A DNA stretch of 64,000 nucleotides from Pegea sp. RAD2-039 (taxonomy: Eukaryota; Chordata; Thaliacea; Salpida; Salpidae), in the NCBI GenBank assembly GCA_034620365.1, contig JAQGEQ010000041.1, forward strand, positions 1 through 64,000, given 5' to 3'. This document shows, in pieces, positions 27,601-39,660 of the stretch. The number at the start of each line of letters is the position of its first letter. Position 1 is the first letter of the stretch. Position numbers and translations under genes: made by a program. The notes under the pieces are model-generated. The model worked only from the letters and a program-made list of their open reading frames with translations, made no database searches and had not been told where the DNA came from.

Positions 27601-29103
27601 AAAAGTAGACGAAAAACAAAATATTTTTATATAAACTTTATCGCCTACGCATAGTTTTGATTACGTTTTAGCTTCTAACTATTGTAACTAAAATTTATGT
27701 ATTTGGTAAGCTTTTTGAAACATAAACAACTCCTTCTTTAAGATTATCTTTGTTTGACAAACAGAAGAACTTATACGCATATTTATATTGTGTTTGTTTT
27801 TAAACTCTAATGTTTATAGTACTTTATTGTCTTATATTAAATAATACCCAAAGCGTAGATTTTATGTAGCTAAAAATTTCATTACTGTTGCGAAAAATTT
27901 TAATAAAATTTGATAAAAATTCTATTAATTTTTATAAATTTAAGCATTTCTAGTTCACAATTTAGGTTTGTCTAGCGACACAAGTGATTATAATATCAGT
28001 CTTTGAGTAATACCTGATCTGATAAGATGTACATCTATGCATAAATATATATACATGAATATATGTCCATTTATAGATAAACTTAAAGATTATAAATTAA
28101 AACTACTATCTTTAGATACTGTTCAAATGTCTTTTTATGTTTCAATTACTCTTAACCCTTAATTCAGTTTTATTTATATTATGAGCGCTTCTTCTGACCG
28201 TCAGTTTTATTTTAAAAAATTCGTTTATAACAAATTTTGAAGAATTATTTTAGATGAATTAATAAATCATTATCAAAAAATTATCCGAAATTTAAAGTTT
28301 TATCATCATTTAGTAAACGCATCATCAGAATTGTATCAATATGTAAAAATAATAATCTAATAATATACCTATCCAAATACTGGGTAACTTTCAAGATGAC
28401 TTTCTTATAATTTTGAATCCATTATATTAAGAATGTAAATTTTTTAATTTCTAATAAATTAAAATTTGAATATTTAGGAATTTATCTGTATCTTTTAACA
28501 ATTTTCTTTTAAACAGTCTATCAAAACTACAACTGACATCAAACTAGTTTTTCGATAAATTGAAGACAAAATATTTTAAATAATTCTTCAATCAAATCAA
28601 ACTATACTTTTAATTTAGATTTAGGCTCATTTTATTCGGTAAATTAGACCATAAAGTATTTTTTTATGAAATAAAAACAAATAATTTTTATTGAGTTTCT
28701 ACCGCATATTCTACTGTAATCATAATCATTATTTCTAATACATAAGACTTGAAGAATAAGTAAAAATAGGATTTGATTTTAGTCGCTTATTATTTTTATA
28801 AAAGCGCGTAAAAATAGCTGGTTTTAAGGTCTAATTACAACTATAATTATAAAAATGTTTACAGTTTTGATGTGACACCTTAATTGATCAATATAAAAAG
28901 AATCAGTTTTTTATTAGATTTGTGATCATTATACAATTGAAGTTTATTAATAAACATTTTTTATCTTTTACTTAAAATAAAAAATCGTTGTCTTACTTTG
29001 GTTTGATATCAACAGTTATATCAGAAGAGGCATCTTCACTAATTTTCTTGATACTGGTTAGTTGTGGTTCCTTACTTTTCTTTTTTTTCACTGTATTACT
29101 CAT
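21633..29103 (-). CDS. P-glycoprotein-type ABC transporter (ABCB family), full-length
   Basis: Twenty-five exons join in phase to 1310 residues: 28997-29103, 26973-27033, 26679-26884, 26465-26576, 26211-26344, 25984-26155, 25810-25934, 25543-25756, 25312-25494, 25147-25263, 24826-25038, 24596-24776, 24368-24544, 24124-24162, 23879-24067, 23651-23829, 23386-23596, 23219-23334, 23028-23167, 22797-22937, 22591-22747, 22343-22540, 22086-22292, 21893-22039 and 21633-21839. Each half has a six-helix membrane domain and a nucleotide-binding domain. Half one has Walker [10 protein letters not shown] (about residue 457), signature MSGGQKQR, Walker [13 protein letters not shown] and switch AHRLSTI. Half two repeats these with LSGGQKQR and [12 protein letters not shown]. 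Both sites look intact, so it should pump lipophilic compounds out at the plasma membrane. The intron starting at 22796 uses a GC donor. An alternative first exon lies at 27260-27345. Confidence 0.93.
27260..27345 (-). CDS. Alternative first coding exon of the ABCB transporter
   Basis: An ATG at 27345 opens 28 codons ([20 protein letters not shown] and on), ending two bases into a codon at a donor AA/GTAGGG. The shared next exon (27033-26973) needs exactly this phase, and the junction codon is AAA in both forms. The distal first exon (28997-29103, [14 protein letters not shown] start) ends in the same phase with the same two bases. No acceptor AG stands directly before 27345, so it is more likely an alternative start than an internal exon. 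The transporter from this start would have 1303 residues with a different cytosolic N-terminus. Use of two promoters is inferred. Confidence 0.6.
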
Positions 29104-31570
29104 AATCAAAAGATGATAAAAAAATGAAAAACGAAATTTTGTTTAAAGAAATTTATCAAATTCAGTTTGATACAAACTTTCAGGAAAAAACACTTGTTTG
29201 TTCAAATTAAGTCACTGAAAATAAATTTCAAAGGTTATAAATTAATCATTAACAATGAACAATCTTATTTGCTGTGTTTATTTGCAACAAAGTTTTTGTT
29301 GATTTTACTTTAAAAGAAAAAATCAAAAGAATTGAATTTTTCTTTAAAGATTTTTTTTTAAATAAAGAAAAAATTATCTTTATCAAGTAAAAACTAAAAA
29401 AATAGACATAAAAAAGTAATAATTCAAAGTACCTTATCTATAATATAAATTTTATAAAATAACATTAATAATCTAAAAATAATCAAAAAACAACAACTGC
29501 ATATTGAAATTGCAAAGAAAAATACTATCCGGTAAAAACTTAGCTTATGAATAGGCAAATGGTAAAATATTGAAGATATTAAAATTATTACGTGTTTATT
29601 TTATTAAATATTAATGAAATTTCACCTTTGAGTAATAAATTTAATTAAAATATATGCGTGATAAAAGAATTTTGTTTTTTGAAGAAAAATTAAAGAAAAA
29701 AGATTTTCTTCCTAAAAAAATATCACAACAAATTTATTTTTTCGTGAAACTGCTAAAATGAATTCAATTCTTTTAGAATTGAGTCATAGCCTGTAAATAT
29801 AGAAAGATATATGTTTTGATAAATAGATTTTATCGAAACATTGTTATACTTGTTTTTTATCATGATGCTTTTCATGATTTTATGACATTTATGCATCACA
29901 AACTGATTTAAAACAACATAATGTAGTTAAAGTGATCTGAATAATAAATGTATCATTTTTAAACTTGTAAATCACCAAATGATAAAATTCAGTAATAGCC
30001 TTGAGATATTTTATCTAAAAATACTTAGAATATCATATTTTTTACTGGAAAAACACATAAACTTGTAAAAAATCAAAAACTATAATAAACTTATCATAAA
30101 AACTCCGATACAAATATACAAAGTCAATGAATATTTTATAGAATTAAGTTAATTATTTTATTTATTTATTTAAATTACCTCTAAAAGTAAGAGAACATTT
30201 TTAGAATTAAATCTTATGATTAAATTCGAATATTTGCAACTAATATAATAACACTAATTTTGTCGAAATTTTATTTGTTTCAATTTAATTAATTTTAAAC
30301 TTTAACGAAGACTAATTAAGAACAAAATGTTAATATTTTCATTTAGGTTAAACACTTTCAACACTTTCTAAGAAAAATATTATAGAGGTCATTTACTAAT
30401 TCAACAATTCAAAGCTTTTTACTATCTATAATTTAACCATGAACTACTTCAGTATCTATTTTCTATCTTTCATCAACTCAAACCAGTTTTTTCTTCAGTA
30501 AACTTACAAGTTTCTTGTGGAATTCTGTTCCCGAATTCTTCACACTTGAATGATTTTAAATTATCTACTTTAAAATATTTTAAAATGTCGGTAAAATGCC
30601 TTTATAACTTATCCGATTACAGAACAGAGGGTTTTGTTCTGTTTCAAAAATTGACTTAGTCTTTATGAGTTAATATTTAACTTTTAAAAATTTTGTAAAA
30701 AAAATTACACAATGAAATTTTGTGAAATAACTTTTTGATATTTTGTTTTAATTAATTTTTGATTTTCAAAAAGTTTATAAAAATTACGACCCATTCATGA
30801 AAGACTTCATTGTCTTCAACACTTCTTTCTTGTATTGAAATTGTTTAAAATATCAATTTTTGTCATGTCACAGTTAGCAAATAGTTTTAAACATTCCTAA
30901 AATAAATTGGTCGCAAAGTTACTGCAAAAACGAAGTCGTTTTTCAACATTTCAAAGCCGATAAAGTTTAAATTATGAATAATTTCGTAGCTGTTTATTAG
31001 TATTTTCTAAATTAGTCTAAATTATTTTATTTATTTATGAACAAGTTTTGAAACTATTTTTGTTAATAGATAAAAATATGTGAATGATTGAAAGCTGCTT
31101 TTTTATTTGATTAAAATGAACAACACATTGCTTTACTTAAGTATATCAAATATGTTCGTCTAACAAACTTTCTCATAAATGATTTTTTATTTAAGTAAAA
31201 GTGGATTGAATCTTTTATCATCCTTACCTCAAAAACTTTCTCACTTTGTAAGAACTCGTTTTAAAAACAAATCTTGAATTTTGTGATTAGGAATGGAAAA
31301 GTGACTGTCTTAAAGCAACAATTTAAATAGTTATAATTTAAAGAACAATTGAATTTAAAGTTATACAAAAAAATTATTGATTAAAAAATCAAAATGAATT
31401 CAGTGTAAACTTTTAAAATTAAAAATTAGATGAACTTAAACGTAAAAAAGTACAATTATAAAATTCCAGTTTAATCTGAAAACAGTAAAAATTATCCAAA
31501 CATTTAATGTTTATAAAAGTTAAACACAAGTTTTCTACTTATAATTCGTAAGTTAATTATTAAAAATCTA
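29104..31570. other. AT-rich spacer upstream of the transporter
   Basis: No exon, repeat or RNA gene is recognisable. The distal promoter of the ABCB gene should lie near its right-hand neighbour sequence at about 29.1-29.4 kb, but no TATA box stands out from the AT-rich background. Confidence 0.4.
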
Positions 31571-31643
31571 TGCTGTAACTAGAATTCGAACCTGAGATAT
31601 CACGGTTACAAACCTGATTTACTTGCCACTATACGATTACAGC
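31571..31643 (-). tRNA. tRNA-Thr(UGU)-like sequence, divergent or pseudogene
   Basis: On the minus strand the ends GCTGTAA and TTACAGC form a perfect seven-base acceptor stem followed by A. A D-arm-like TATAGTGGCAAGTA and a T-loop GGTTCGAATT (B-box type) are in the right places. An anticodon loop TTTGTAA would read anticodon TGT (Thr). Its stem TCAGG/CC-G-TGA pairs only with one bulged G, and the T stem has one mismatch. It is therefore either a decaying copy or an unusual tRNA. It lies five bases from the iMet-like sequence. Confidence 0.45.
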
Positions 31644-31648
31644 TTACA

Positions 31649-31720
31649 TAACAGAGAATGGTTACGATACATCGACCTGTAGGTCATGGTTCAAGCGCAT
31701 TTCCGCTACACCACTCTGCT
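31649..31720 (-). pseudogene. Initiator tRNA-Met-like pseudogene
   Basis: The minus strand begins AGCAGAGTGGTGTAGCGGAA and carries AGGTCGATG and the T-arm CGTAACCATTCTCTG. This follows the eukaryotic initiator tRNA-Met almost base for base (AGCAGAGTGGCGCAGCGGAA, AGGTCGATGGATCGAAACCA). The acceptor stem still forms seven pairs, one of them G-T. The anticodon CAT is kept in ACCATGA, but the anticodon stem CTTGA/CCTAC has three mismatches and should not fold. Most changes look like C-to-T or G-to-A, as in a decaying copy. The absence of an intron is normal for this tRNA. Confidence 0.6.
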
Positions 31721-32230
31721 AAAGCATTCGGTAAAAAGTTTTAGGAAAAATATTTTATGTAAAGTTAGTGTTTTTCAAAATATCATGCTTTGACATTTAT
31801 ATTTAAATTGCTAGTATAATTACTTTTACCACTTTAAATAGATAACAATATTAAGATAATAGTAGAAAAAATGGTTAAAAATAGATGTAATAAAAAATTA
31901 TTAAAAGTAAAATACTTTGACATGATTATTCTAAACTATCTTATAAGAGATTTGTCTGTTGAAACTTTATTGAGGTTTCCCACTTTGCAACTTCTGGATT
32001 GTTATACTTCTTTGCTATATCGGCTTCTGCTGGTACTAGGTCTTTGTTTACTGCTACTATTGGCCAACTTTATGATATATCATTTGTCTAATAAAAGTTC
32101 CTATTGCTGATTAACAAGAAAAAACAATTTCATCAGATCTAAGTTATACGTTAATGCGTAAAATTAATAAAAATTATTGACACCAAGTAGAAAATAGTAT
32201 TTAGAATTACCTAGACTTCTTCTTAGCCTT
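31721..32230. other. AT-rich spacer between tRNA-like pair and LINE
   Basis: One 79-codon frame (31871-32110) is rich in Leu and ends at TGA. Its better-looking part (about 31970-32090) has a slightly less AT-rich composition but no motif I recognise. No gene is claimed. Confidence 0.35.
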
Positions 32231-33490
32231 TTATTTATTAATTACAATAAACGCGAAGCAGGGTGTCTGAAGTGAGCACCTCTTTCCAACCCATATTCTA
32301 ACCCCAAATAGTAACTACTATATACCATTAAGTTAGGAATATAGAAAGAAGAAGATGTAACACATGGTATTTCAGTAGTCCCCAATGCATATAACACTGA
32401 ACAATTACATAGAATATTAATAATATAAGAAAAAAATCAAAGTTTAGAAGTGGTAATGCTGCCAATATTATAACGGTTCAACTTCTGCTTAAACAATGCG
32501 AGTGACTTCAATGTCTGATGGCAACTGATTCCATGTATTAATTGTACGGTATGAGAAAAAAATTGCTCTTACCAATGTACTAGGTGATATAGGCTTATTA
32601 AGGTGTAATGTGTGTCGTCTGAGCTAATATAACTTGAAGGAAGGACTAATAGAAAAGAAATCATCAAACTGAATGTCAATTAAATTTTGGATAATTTTAA
32701 AAATAAGAAGTAAGTCGTATCTAATCCGTCGGATTTCCAAAGTATCTAAATTGAAGAGACTGAGACGATGCTTATGACTATCATATTTAATATTAAGTTT
32801 ACTACATACTAATCTTGTAAATGTGGCCTGAAAAGATTCGATTTTTTTGATATCACTAACTTGATATGGCATCCATGCACTAATATTGTATTCAAGAATT
32901 GGACGTATGTACAATTTGAAAAGGTTGATAAAAAAGCATGGGTTCTTAGAGTTAAAAGTCTTTATAATAAGGTAGACAAGGTTGATTGATTTTCCAAAGA
33001 TTTTGGAAACATAATTGGACCATTTAAAGTCAGATGATAGAGTAATGCCAAGGTCTAAGACCAAAGATACTCGTTGATTAATAAATCTATTGATGGAGTA
33101 TTGGTTCGAGCAATTTACAGCTGGTTTACGAGAAAAAGTTATAAGTTTAGATTTTGTGGGCTGGATTCTGAGCTGCCAATTCATAGACCAGTTTTCTACA
33201 GTGTGTAGTGCAGTTTGAAGTTTTGAAGGATTACAAGATAATAGCTTGATATCATCTGTATACACAAACACTCTGACATCATCTACTGCTACTAGTCTTC
33301 TGATGAGGTCTTCAATGAAGATTAAAAAGAAAAGGGGACCCAGAACGGAGCCCTGAGGAACACCACTGATGACTTGACTAGGAGTAGATGAAGATCTTTC
33401 AACACGAGTTTGTTGCGTTCTGCCTGATACGTTATCTTCAATCCACTTGAAGATAAAGCTGTTCATTTCTAATTTTTGTAAAACAATAAT
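32231..33490 (-). mobile_element. 5'-truncated LINE with reverse transcriptase frame (family 1)
   Basis: An open frame of 280 codons (32624-33466) encodes the reverse transcriptase palm and thumb. It has GRTQQTRV, GVPQGSVLGPLFFLIFIEDL, the catalytic box VFVYTDDIKLL (YTDD in place of YADD) and YIRPILEYNISAWMP. A stop cuts the C-terminal segment, which continues in another frame to about 32460. A 3' untranslated tail then ends at 32231 in an AATAAATAA-type repeat. The endonuclease is missing, as expected for 5' truncation during target-primed insertion. The closest style is Jockey/CR1. The same family recurs at 41.9, 43.4, 51.3-52.6 and 61.0 kb. Confidence 0.85.
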
Positions 33491-34836
33491 GAGACTGCTT
33501 ATAATTGTTGCAAACTTTGTATTAGAATATTAGATATTCATCCAATTACCAAACAACATTTTTTTATTAAATCAAGATAATACTTTACATTTGAAAAGAA
33601 TATTTAAAAGTTTTCATCAACATTTGCTGGATACATTTTTTGTCAGTAAAAGCTATTATTATCTTTTTAAAACCCAAAAATGTACAAGAATTTCAGATGG
33701 TTAAATTGCAATCCAAATTATTGATTTGTAAACAAATATAGTTAGTTGCAATTTCAAGTACAAAATATCAATCTTAAAAAAGTCGACTAATTTAAACCCG
33801 ACATCTAGATTATCAAAACATTGATATAAGACTACTTTATGTTGTACTGATGTTTATTTTTTTATTATTCAATTAACTTTTTTATTTATACTTTGTAAGT
33901 GGAGAATAAAAATAGTAAAAAAATTTGATTAAAATTTGAGATTTAATCAAATTTGTTTGGTTTTTCAAACTTTTTTATCTTGGAAACTTATTTTTTCTCA
34001 AAAAAATTTTTCAAAAAATATCTTTTTATGTTGATGCATAAATACTTTTAAGAATTTGATTGATTTTCTTAAAGTTAAAAAAGTTTTTTATTTGTATTCA
34101 TTATAAAAAATATTTTTTTTAGGAAACCCTCATCAGATAGAAGGAAACGCAAAGTTATATAAAACATTAAAAACAAAATTTATGAAAAATCTAAATAATT
34201 CCTTGCAAGGTTTTTTAATTTTTCAATAATTTACAAAATCTTGTCAATATCTTTGAAGTCTTCAAAATAAAGAGTGAATACAAATTAATATCAATTCTTC
34301 TGCTAGAAGCTTCTAAACAATCAGAAGTTCATTCTAAAATAGCTTAAAGCTTATATAACTACTATTTAAAGTTGTTTTCAAAAATGGTTTTTTAGATTAT
34401 ATCTTTGAAACTAATTTATTTTATCAGTTTCAGATTTATTGATAAAATATAAATTGGTAAATGGAACTAGTAAACAAACATAAATTTAAAAGCTAAGAAG
34501 TGTATCTGTTATATTTTATTAGCTACAAAAACATTAATGTAATGTTAAAATTTCAAATTTATGAGGCAAATTGTGATTTGAAAGTCTTAAAAAATTGAAA
34601 TGTACCACTGAAATATAATGTTTCATTAAATTCATCAACATTAAAGAAAAGTAAAATGAAAGATTAAAAAAGAATTTTAGACAAGAAGGTTTTCAGCTTC
34701 TCAAATCATCACAAAAATCCACTTCATCTATAAGATTTTGAGTCTTTAAAATTGAATTAATTTATACATCTTACAAACTTAGAAGAAACATTTTGTTTGT
34801 TTAAAAATCAAATTTGAATAAAGTTTTTGGATTTGA
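33491..34836. other. AT-rich spacer, 3' flank of the ferredoxin gene
   Basis: No coding exon, repeat or RNA gene was recognised. The 3' untranslated region of the minus-strand ferredoxin gene lies at the right end. Confidence 0.4.
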
Positions 34837-36225
34837 TTAAAGTTGGCGAGCATCTGTTATAATTTTCGGAAGTTTGATTTGGCATCCTTCCATCTCTTCA
34901 ATGACTTCCACTTGACATCCTAAACGAGATCTGAAAGAAAATATATTTATGTAAGATCTTATCAAAGTTTAATCTTTAATTTTATTGAATTTGGTCAAAT
35001 ATTTACAATTCTTATTTTTGTGAAAGCTTCAGATAAAAGTTTAAATTTATTTTCAATGTTTATAAACAAATAAAAAGTTTTAGGATAAACATTAAAAAAA
35101 TCATTTTTATTTATTTATTCTTACTTCAAAATTATCAAAAGCTCAAAGATAAATTGTTGTATTTACAGCTATTGAAATGAGAATATAAATTTACTTTAAT
35201 AATTTGAAAACTAACTAAATAAGAAAAAAAATTCATTATAATAATTCAAAAATTAATTATTTGGTTTCAAAGTAAAGATTCAACTTAGCAATTGGTAGCC
35301 TAAGGCAAACCTTTTCAATTGTTACACTTGATTAACTTGCTACTGTCAGGTCGTTTCACTAATTTAATATTTCAAAAATTTTCTTAAACTGACGTTAAAG
35401 TCAACCCTGATGCAAGATCAAGCATATCTTCTTCATCTACATCCACATCTCCAAGAGTCTTATAGATGCTATCTGGAAGGATTACATGGCAAGTAGAACA
35501 TGAGACAGTTGCATCACAAACACCTGAAGATTCAAAAAGACTTTGAATAAGTAAACTATCAAGGAAGTACAAGAAGAAGAAAACTTCTGACAACCCTCAC
35601 CACCAACTACAAGTTTTCTTCATTTATTTGAAAGATTTTTTATAAAAAAGTTGATATCAAACAGAAGTATAAAAATAAACATTTTGAACCAGGTACTAAA
35701 ACTAAATGTTTTTGTTTAAAAGTAAAAGTTTTCAGCAATTTTCGATAATATCTGCTTTCAATTTCAAAATAAATTTACATACAAATTTGATTAAGAAACA
35801 ATTTAAAAATCATATTTTCAAATTTTAGAAATACTTTTAATCCAAATTACCGAATGAAACAAAATCTAGTTCATTATCACGAACAACATCAAGCAGATTA
35901 TCCCCAACATTTGCTTTAGTGGGATGAGGTTTTCCCAGGCGATCAATGAATGTAAATTTTCTACAAAATTAAAATAAAATTTGAATAATTTTATAATATA
36001 TTTTCAACTTATAATAAAAGTAACATATAATTTGAATGTTGAAGTAAGTTATGATTTCATCAATAATTAACTAAGAACTTTAAATTTTATTTTAAATAAA
36101 ACAATAGAAATAAATACAAATTTTTCGAGTTACATTTCTTTTGGCTTTGATGAATAAGCTCTTTGCCAATTTGAGATCAACTGATGACTAATATAATTTC
36201 TAACAACCTTTAAAGGTGTACACAT
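34837..36225 (-). CDS. Mitochondrial [2Fe-2S] ferredoxin (adrenodoxin, FDX1-like)
   Basis: Four exons, 36134-36225, 35851-35960, 35394-35523 and 34837-34930, join in phase to 141 residues. The N-terminus (MCTPLKVVRNYISHQ and on, with QRAYSS) is basic and without acid residues, a likely mitochondrial presequence. The core begins IKFTFIDRLGK. The cluster ligands are C-D-A-T-V-S-C-S-T-C (C-x5-C-x2-C) plus the later Cys in SRLGCQV. EEDMLDLA is the acidic surface helix that docks the reductase. The C-terminal DARQ is typical of the adrenodoxin (FDX1) side of the family rather than FDX2. It should carry electrons from ferredoxin reductase to mitochondrial acceptors such as P450s or lipoate and Fe-S assembly enzymes. 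The FDX1/FDX2 split is by motif only. Confidence 0.9.
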
Positions 36226-38556
36226 GATAAAAAGCCTGAAACTAAATAAAAGATTTATATAAAAAAAAGTTTAAGTTTTAAGGTTAAATAAGTCAATATC
36301 TCTGAATTGAAATTAGTTTTACTTTTAAAACTAAATCGAAAAGTTGAATAATTTTTACTTTTAATGAAACAATTAATAATAATATTAGATAACTTTTAAA
36401 CAAGTCTTGATAACCAAAACTATGAAGTAAAATTATCATTGAGGTATTTAATCTAACGAATAAATGCTATTTTTTTTTTAATATTCAAAGTTTATGAAAG
36501 CAAAATTGAAACTAGAATAAGTTTTTTTTTTAATAGGTTTAAAAATAATATTTTAATTAAATTGAAAAAAAAACAATTATAAAAAAAATCTTTAAAATAT
36601 TTTATCAAAACTCTGGACTAACACAAAAAATAAGATTTTGCATACAAGCTCACAGTTAAGAGGCTATATACAGGTAGTGATAAATTTACACCACATGATT
36701 TTTCTACTAAACTTGAAATTTGGTTTCGGGAACGGATGCGGGGAAAGCACCTAAAAGCAAAATTTATTGCTAATTAAGTTGTCAACTTTATTTTCAAAGT
36801 TAATTCGATTATGTTTAAAGATGTAAATAATTGTATATACGCATAAAAAGTATTATTTATATGTCAAATACACCTTAAAAGCTTCTTAATTAAAAAATAA
36901 AAAGGTTTAGGAAATTTAGAATAAATTTTTTTAGTTGTGTTATTTAGAAATGATTCCTGAATCAAATGACAGATATAAACATTAGACATATATTTAATAC
37001 ACTTGGCAAAACAATTTTTCTGTTTTTTACTGTTTAGTTATTTAAGATTTTAGTAAAAACAGCTTAAAGCAAGTTTTATGTATTAAAGTTTTATTTTTAG
37101 TTTTGTGTAGCTTTAGCTCTGTGTTAATAATTAAAACTAAAAAATTATATACATGTGTATACAAATAACTTTACTGATAAAGTATTTTTTAATTAAAAAA
37201 ATGATATAAGGAGTTTGTTATTAAAAAAATCTTTAAACATTTATTGTTTAATTCTAATTAGACCATAAGTCAAACCTCAAACAATCAAAAGTTACTTTGA
37301 GATAAAATAATTTTTAATTAACGTGTAATGATTACTTTTATAGAAGTTTGAAACTTGTTTTTATAACACTAAAAAACAGTTAGAGCATATGGCTTCTACA
37401 TAAAAATGCAAACTAAACTAACTGTTCCAAGATAATAAAATCAAAATACCTTCTTACGGGATAGATATTTGATAAGCTACAGGTTACATCCCAAAATAGA
37501 AAAAGTTAGATTAACTTTTTTCTGTTTAATTTGTATTCTGGGAAAGCTTCTACCTTGGTTTATAACCGTATATTACCTTTAAATTAAAAAATAGGAGTAC
37601 TTACACTACCCCTAAAAAAGTTTTTTTTCACAGCATTTTTTAAAACGTTTGATTTGCTTTGGGGACTAATTAACTTAAATCTAATTTTAATTAGATTTTC
37701 AGCCCTGTATATGATTGGAATTAGTTTCATCATATTAACATCTAGAAGTTTTGTGTTACAATATGGTGTACATGATATTAAATGTTAGTATATATACATG
37801 GTATAAGAGAATTAAATACTTGAATATCGTTAATTAAAGTTATATTTGAAATTTAATTATTCAAAAGGTTTTGATAAAAAATACTTGTATTATATTTTGT
37901 ATATTCTAGTAGATTATTCAGTTTCAATCTGAAAGTTCTCTATCGTTTTCGATTTAGGGAAAATAAATAGCTTTGTAAACAATTTAATTTTTCAATAATT
38001 GATAAATATCAAAATTATATCTTAATAGTCACAAAATTAATATTTCATACGTCATGCTCATAAAGTAGCCAACCTTAAGTACTTTTGTAAGCTGTATTTG
38101 TTTGAAATTTGTAAAAAGAAGTAATTAGTTACTTTAATAGTTATGTATTACTGCTATTACCTTATGTAATTCTTATTTAAAAGAAGCTTTTTATATTTTT
38201 TTAATACTTGGTGACTCAGTTTTCTAAATAGATTTTTTATTTTCCTAATTGTTGCTGTTTTTTCATGAATTGTTTCAATAAATATTATTTTGAGTGTTTC
38301 TTAATAATTTTTAGATATTTAGAAAATTAATTTGAGCTAAACAAATAATAACAAAATATTTTTGAGTATTTTATATGTTTTAACAAACATTATTCAGGTT
38401 GTATTTATTTATGAATATAAAATAATTTTCAATTTTGTAGCAGTGTTTCAGTTTTACATAATTTTGTTTGCTTATATAATTATTTTTTTTAAGAATTGTT
38501 TTTGACTATTTTTGTACACAATCCTTTCTTCATCAGCTCAGAAAAATTCCTTAAAA
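36226..38556. other. AT-rich spacer between divergent ferredoxin and TMEM170 genes
   Basis: Both promoters must lie in this 2.3 kb. No TATA-type, CRE or repeat element is distinct from the AT-rich background, and no coding exon was found. Confidence 0.4.
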
Positions 38557-39302
38557 ATGTCTTCAGTGTTGTATGACTCAGGCCATTTAAATACTTATAA
38601 AGGTAAGCTTGAAATAAAATCTGTGATATTTCAAAATAAAATTTGAAGCTATAATAACATTCTGTTAGATATGATGTCTACTATCTTTTTATGGACTGTT
38701 ATATCTACTGTATTATTGCATCTTTTTGCTGCTTTTTATTCATTTTATGCTTGGAGAAAACATTCTGTTGGCAGATGGTATTTCTTACTCCTTCTAGTTC
38801 TTGGAATTGGTGGTTCTTTAGTTTATGGATCAATCACTAGTGAGTTCCTTATCCTTACTTTTTCTTCTACACTTTTTTAGTTTAGAATCAACTAAAGATT
38901 TAATAAAACTCCCCACGAGGTTTCAACTTCAGCTATAAATTCAAAGTTTTGCGTCTCCTAGATGTGTTGTCAAACAGACTAAAAATTAATTCTACCCAGG
39001 TGTTTTTATAAACCTTTTCTTATCACAACTGTATGACCTTGAACCCAAGACCTTTCACGTGTCAGGCCAGTGTGACAACCGCTACACTGAGTAGACTAAA
39101 AGCAGACAAAGCTTACATATGAAGCAGACTTAATACAAAATATACATCTTTATAGCTAAGTTTTTCATCAGGTGCAGTTTTATCTGGAGTGTTTGTATCT
39201 CTTGGTTGGAAAATGACTTATATTATTGCTCTTATAATTGGTATTGGACATACTGTAATAGGATTTTGCATTTCGTTTACTCGCTTTCCATCTACTCTAT
39301 AA
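38557..39302 (+). CDS. TMEM170 family membrane protein
   Basis: Three exons, 38557-38602, 38669-38839 and 39172-39302, join in phase to 115 residues. Three hydrophobic helices are visible: FLWTVISTVLLHLFAAFYSF, YFLLLLVLGIGGSLVYGSI and MTYIIALIIGIGHTVIGFCI. The pattern F-L-W-x-x-x-S-x-x-x-H, the basic loop RKHSVGRW, the GI-x-G-x-x-x-x-G-x-x-TSA segment and the closing SF-x-R-x-x-x-TL match human TMEM170A (144 residues), which shapes ER tubules and sheets and the nuclear envelope. The N-terminus is shorter than in human. The second intron carries a tRNA-derived repeat. TMEM170A and TMEM170B cannot be told apart. Confidence 0.8.
38890..39097 (-). repeat. tRNA-derived SINE-like element in a TMEM170 intron
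   Basis: The minus strand at 39097-39030 reads AGTGTAGCGGTTGTCACACT, GACACGTGAAAGGTC and GGGTTCAAGGTC. This follows the A box and B box order of tRNA-Val (AGTGTAGTGGTTATCACG, CACGCGAAAGGTC, GGTTCGAAA). The anticodon stem and acceptor ends no longer pair, so it is not a working tRNA. A non-tRNA body of about 140 bases, again less AT-rich than its surroundings, continues to about 38890. A tRNA head with a fused body is the plan of a SINE. Confidence 0.5.
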
Positions 39303-39660
39303 ACAAGTTAACTTTAAATGTTTTCTAAAAATTCTTTTTGATCACAATTTTGATATTTTTTTATTGTCATCAGTAGAAAGAAGTTATTTATTTTCCTTTC
39401 TATCATATTAAATTTCCTATTGTTATTAGATTGACGAAACAAATTCTTTAAATTAATAAATATTTGTTCTCGTTTACATACAGCTTTGTAAATCTTTTCA
39501 AAGATCTGATTTACACATCATTAGATCATCAATGGCGAAATAAACTTATTAAAAATTCAGGAACTCAAATCAAACAAAAACTTAAAAGGCAGTTACGATT
39601 TTATAAAAAAATAGTTTCTTCTATATACAGAAAACTATATCAATGACACTATTTATTCAA

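Noticed and set aside
31649..31720. A working initiator tRNA-Met gene
   Set aside because: Three of five anticodon-stem pairs are broken, so I list it as a pseudogene.
31871..32110. 79-codon Leu-rich plus frame that could pass as a membrane protein
   Set aside because: Hydrophobicity arises from T-rich codons. No family pattern, no good start context and no adjoining exon.
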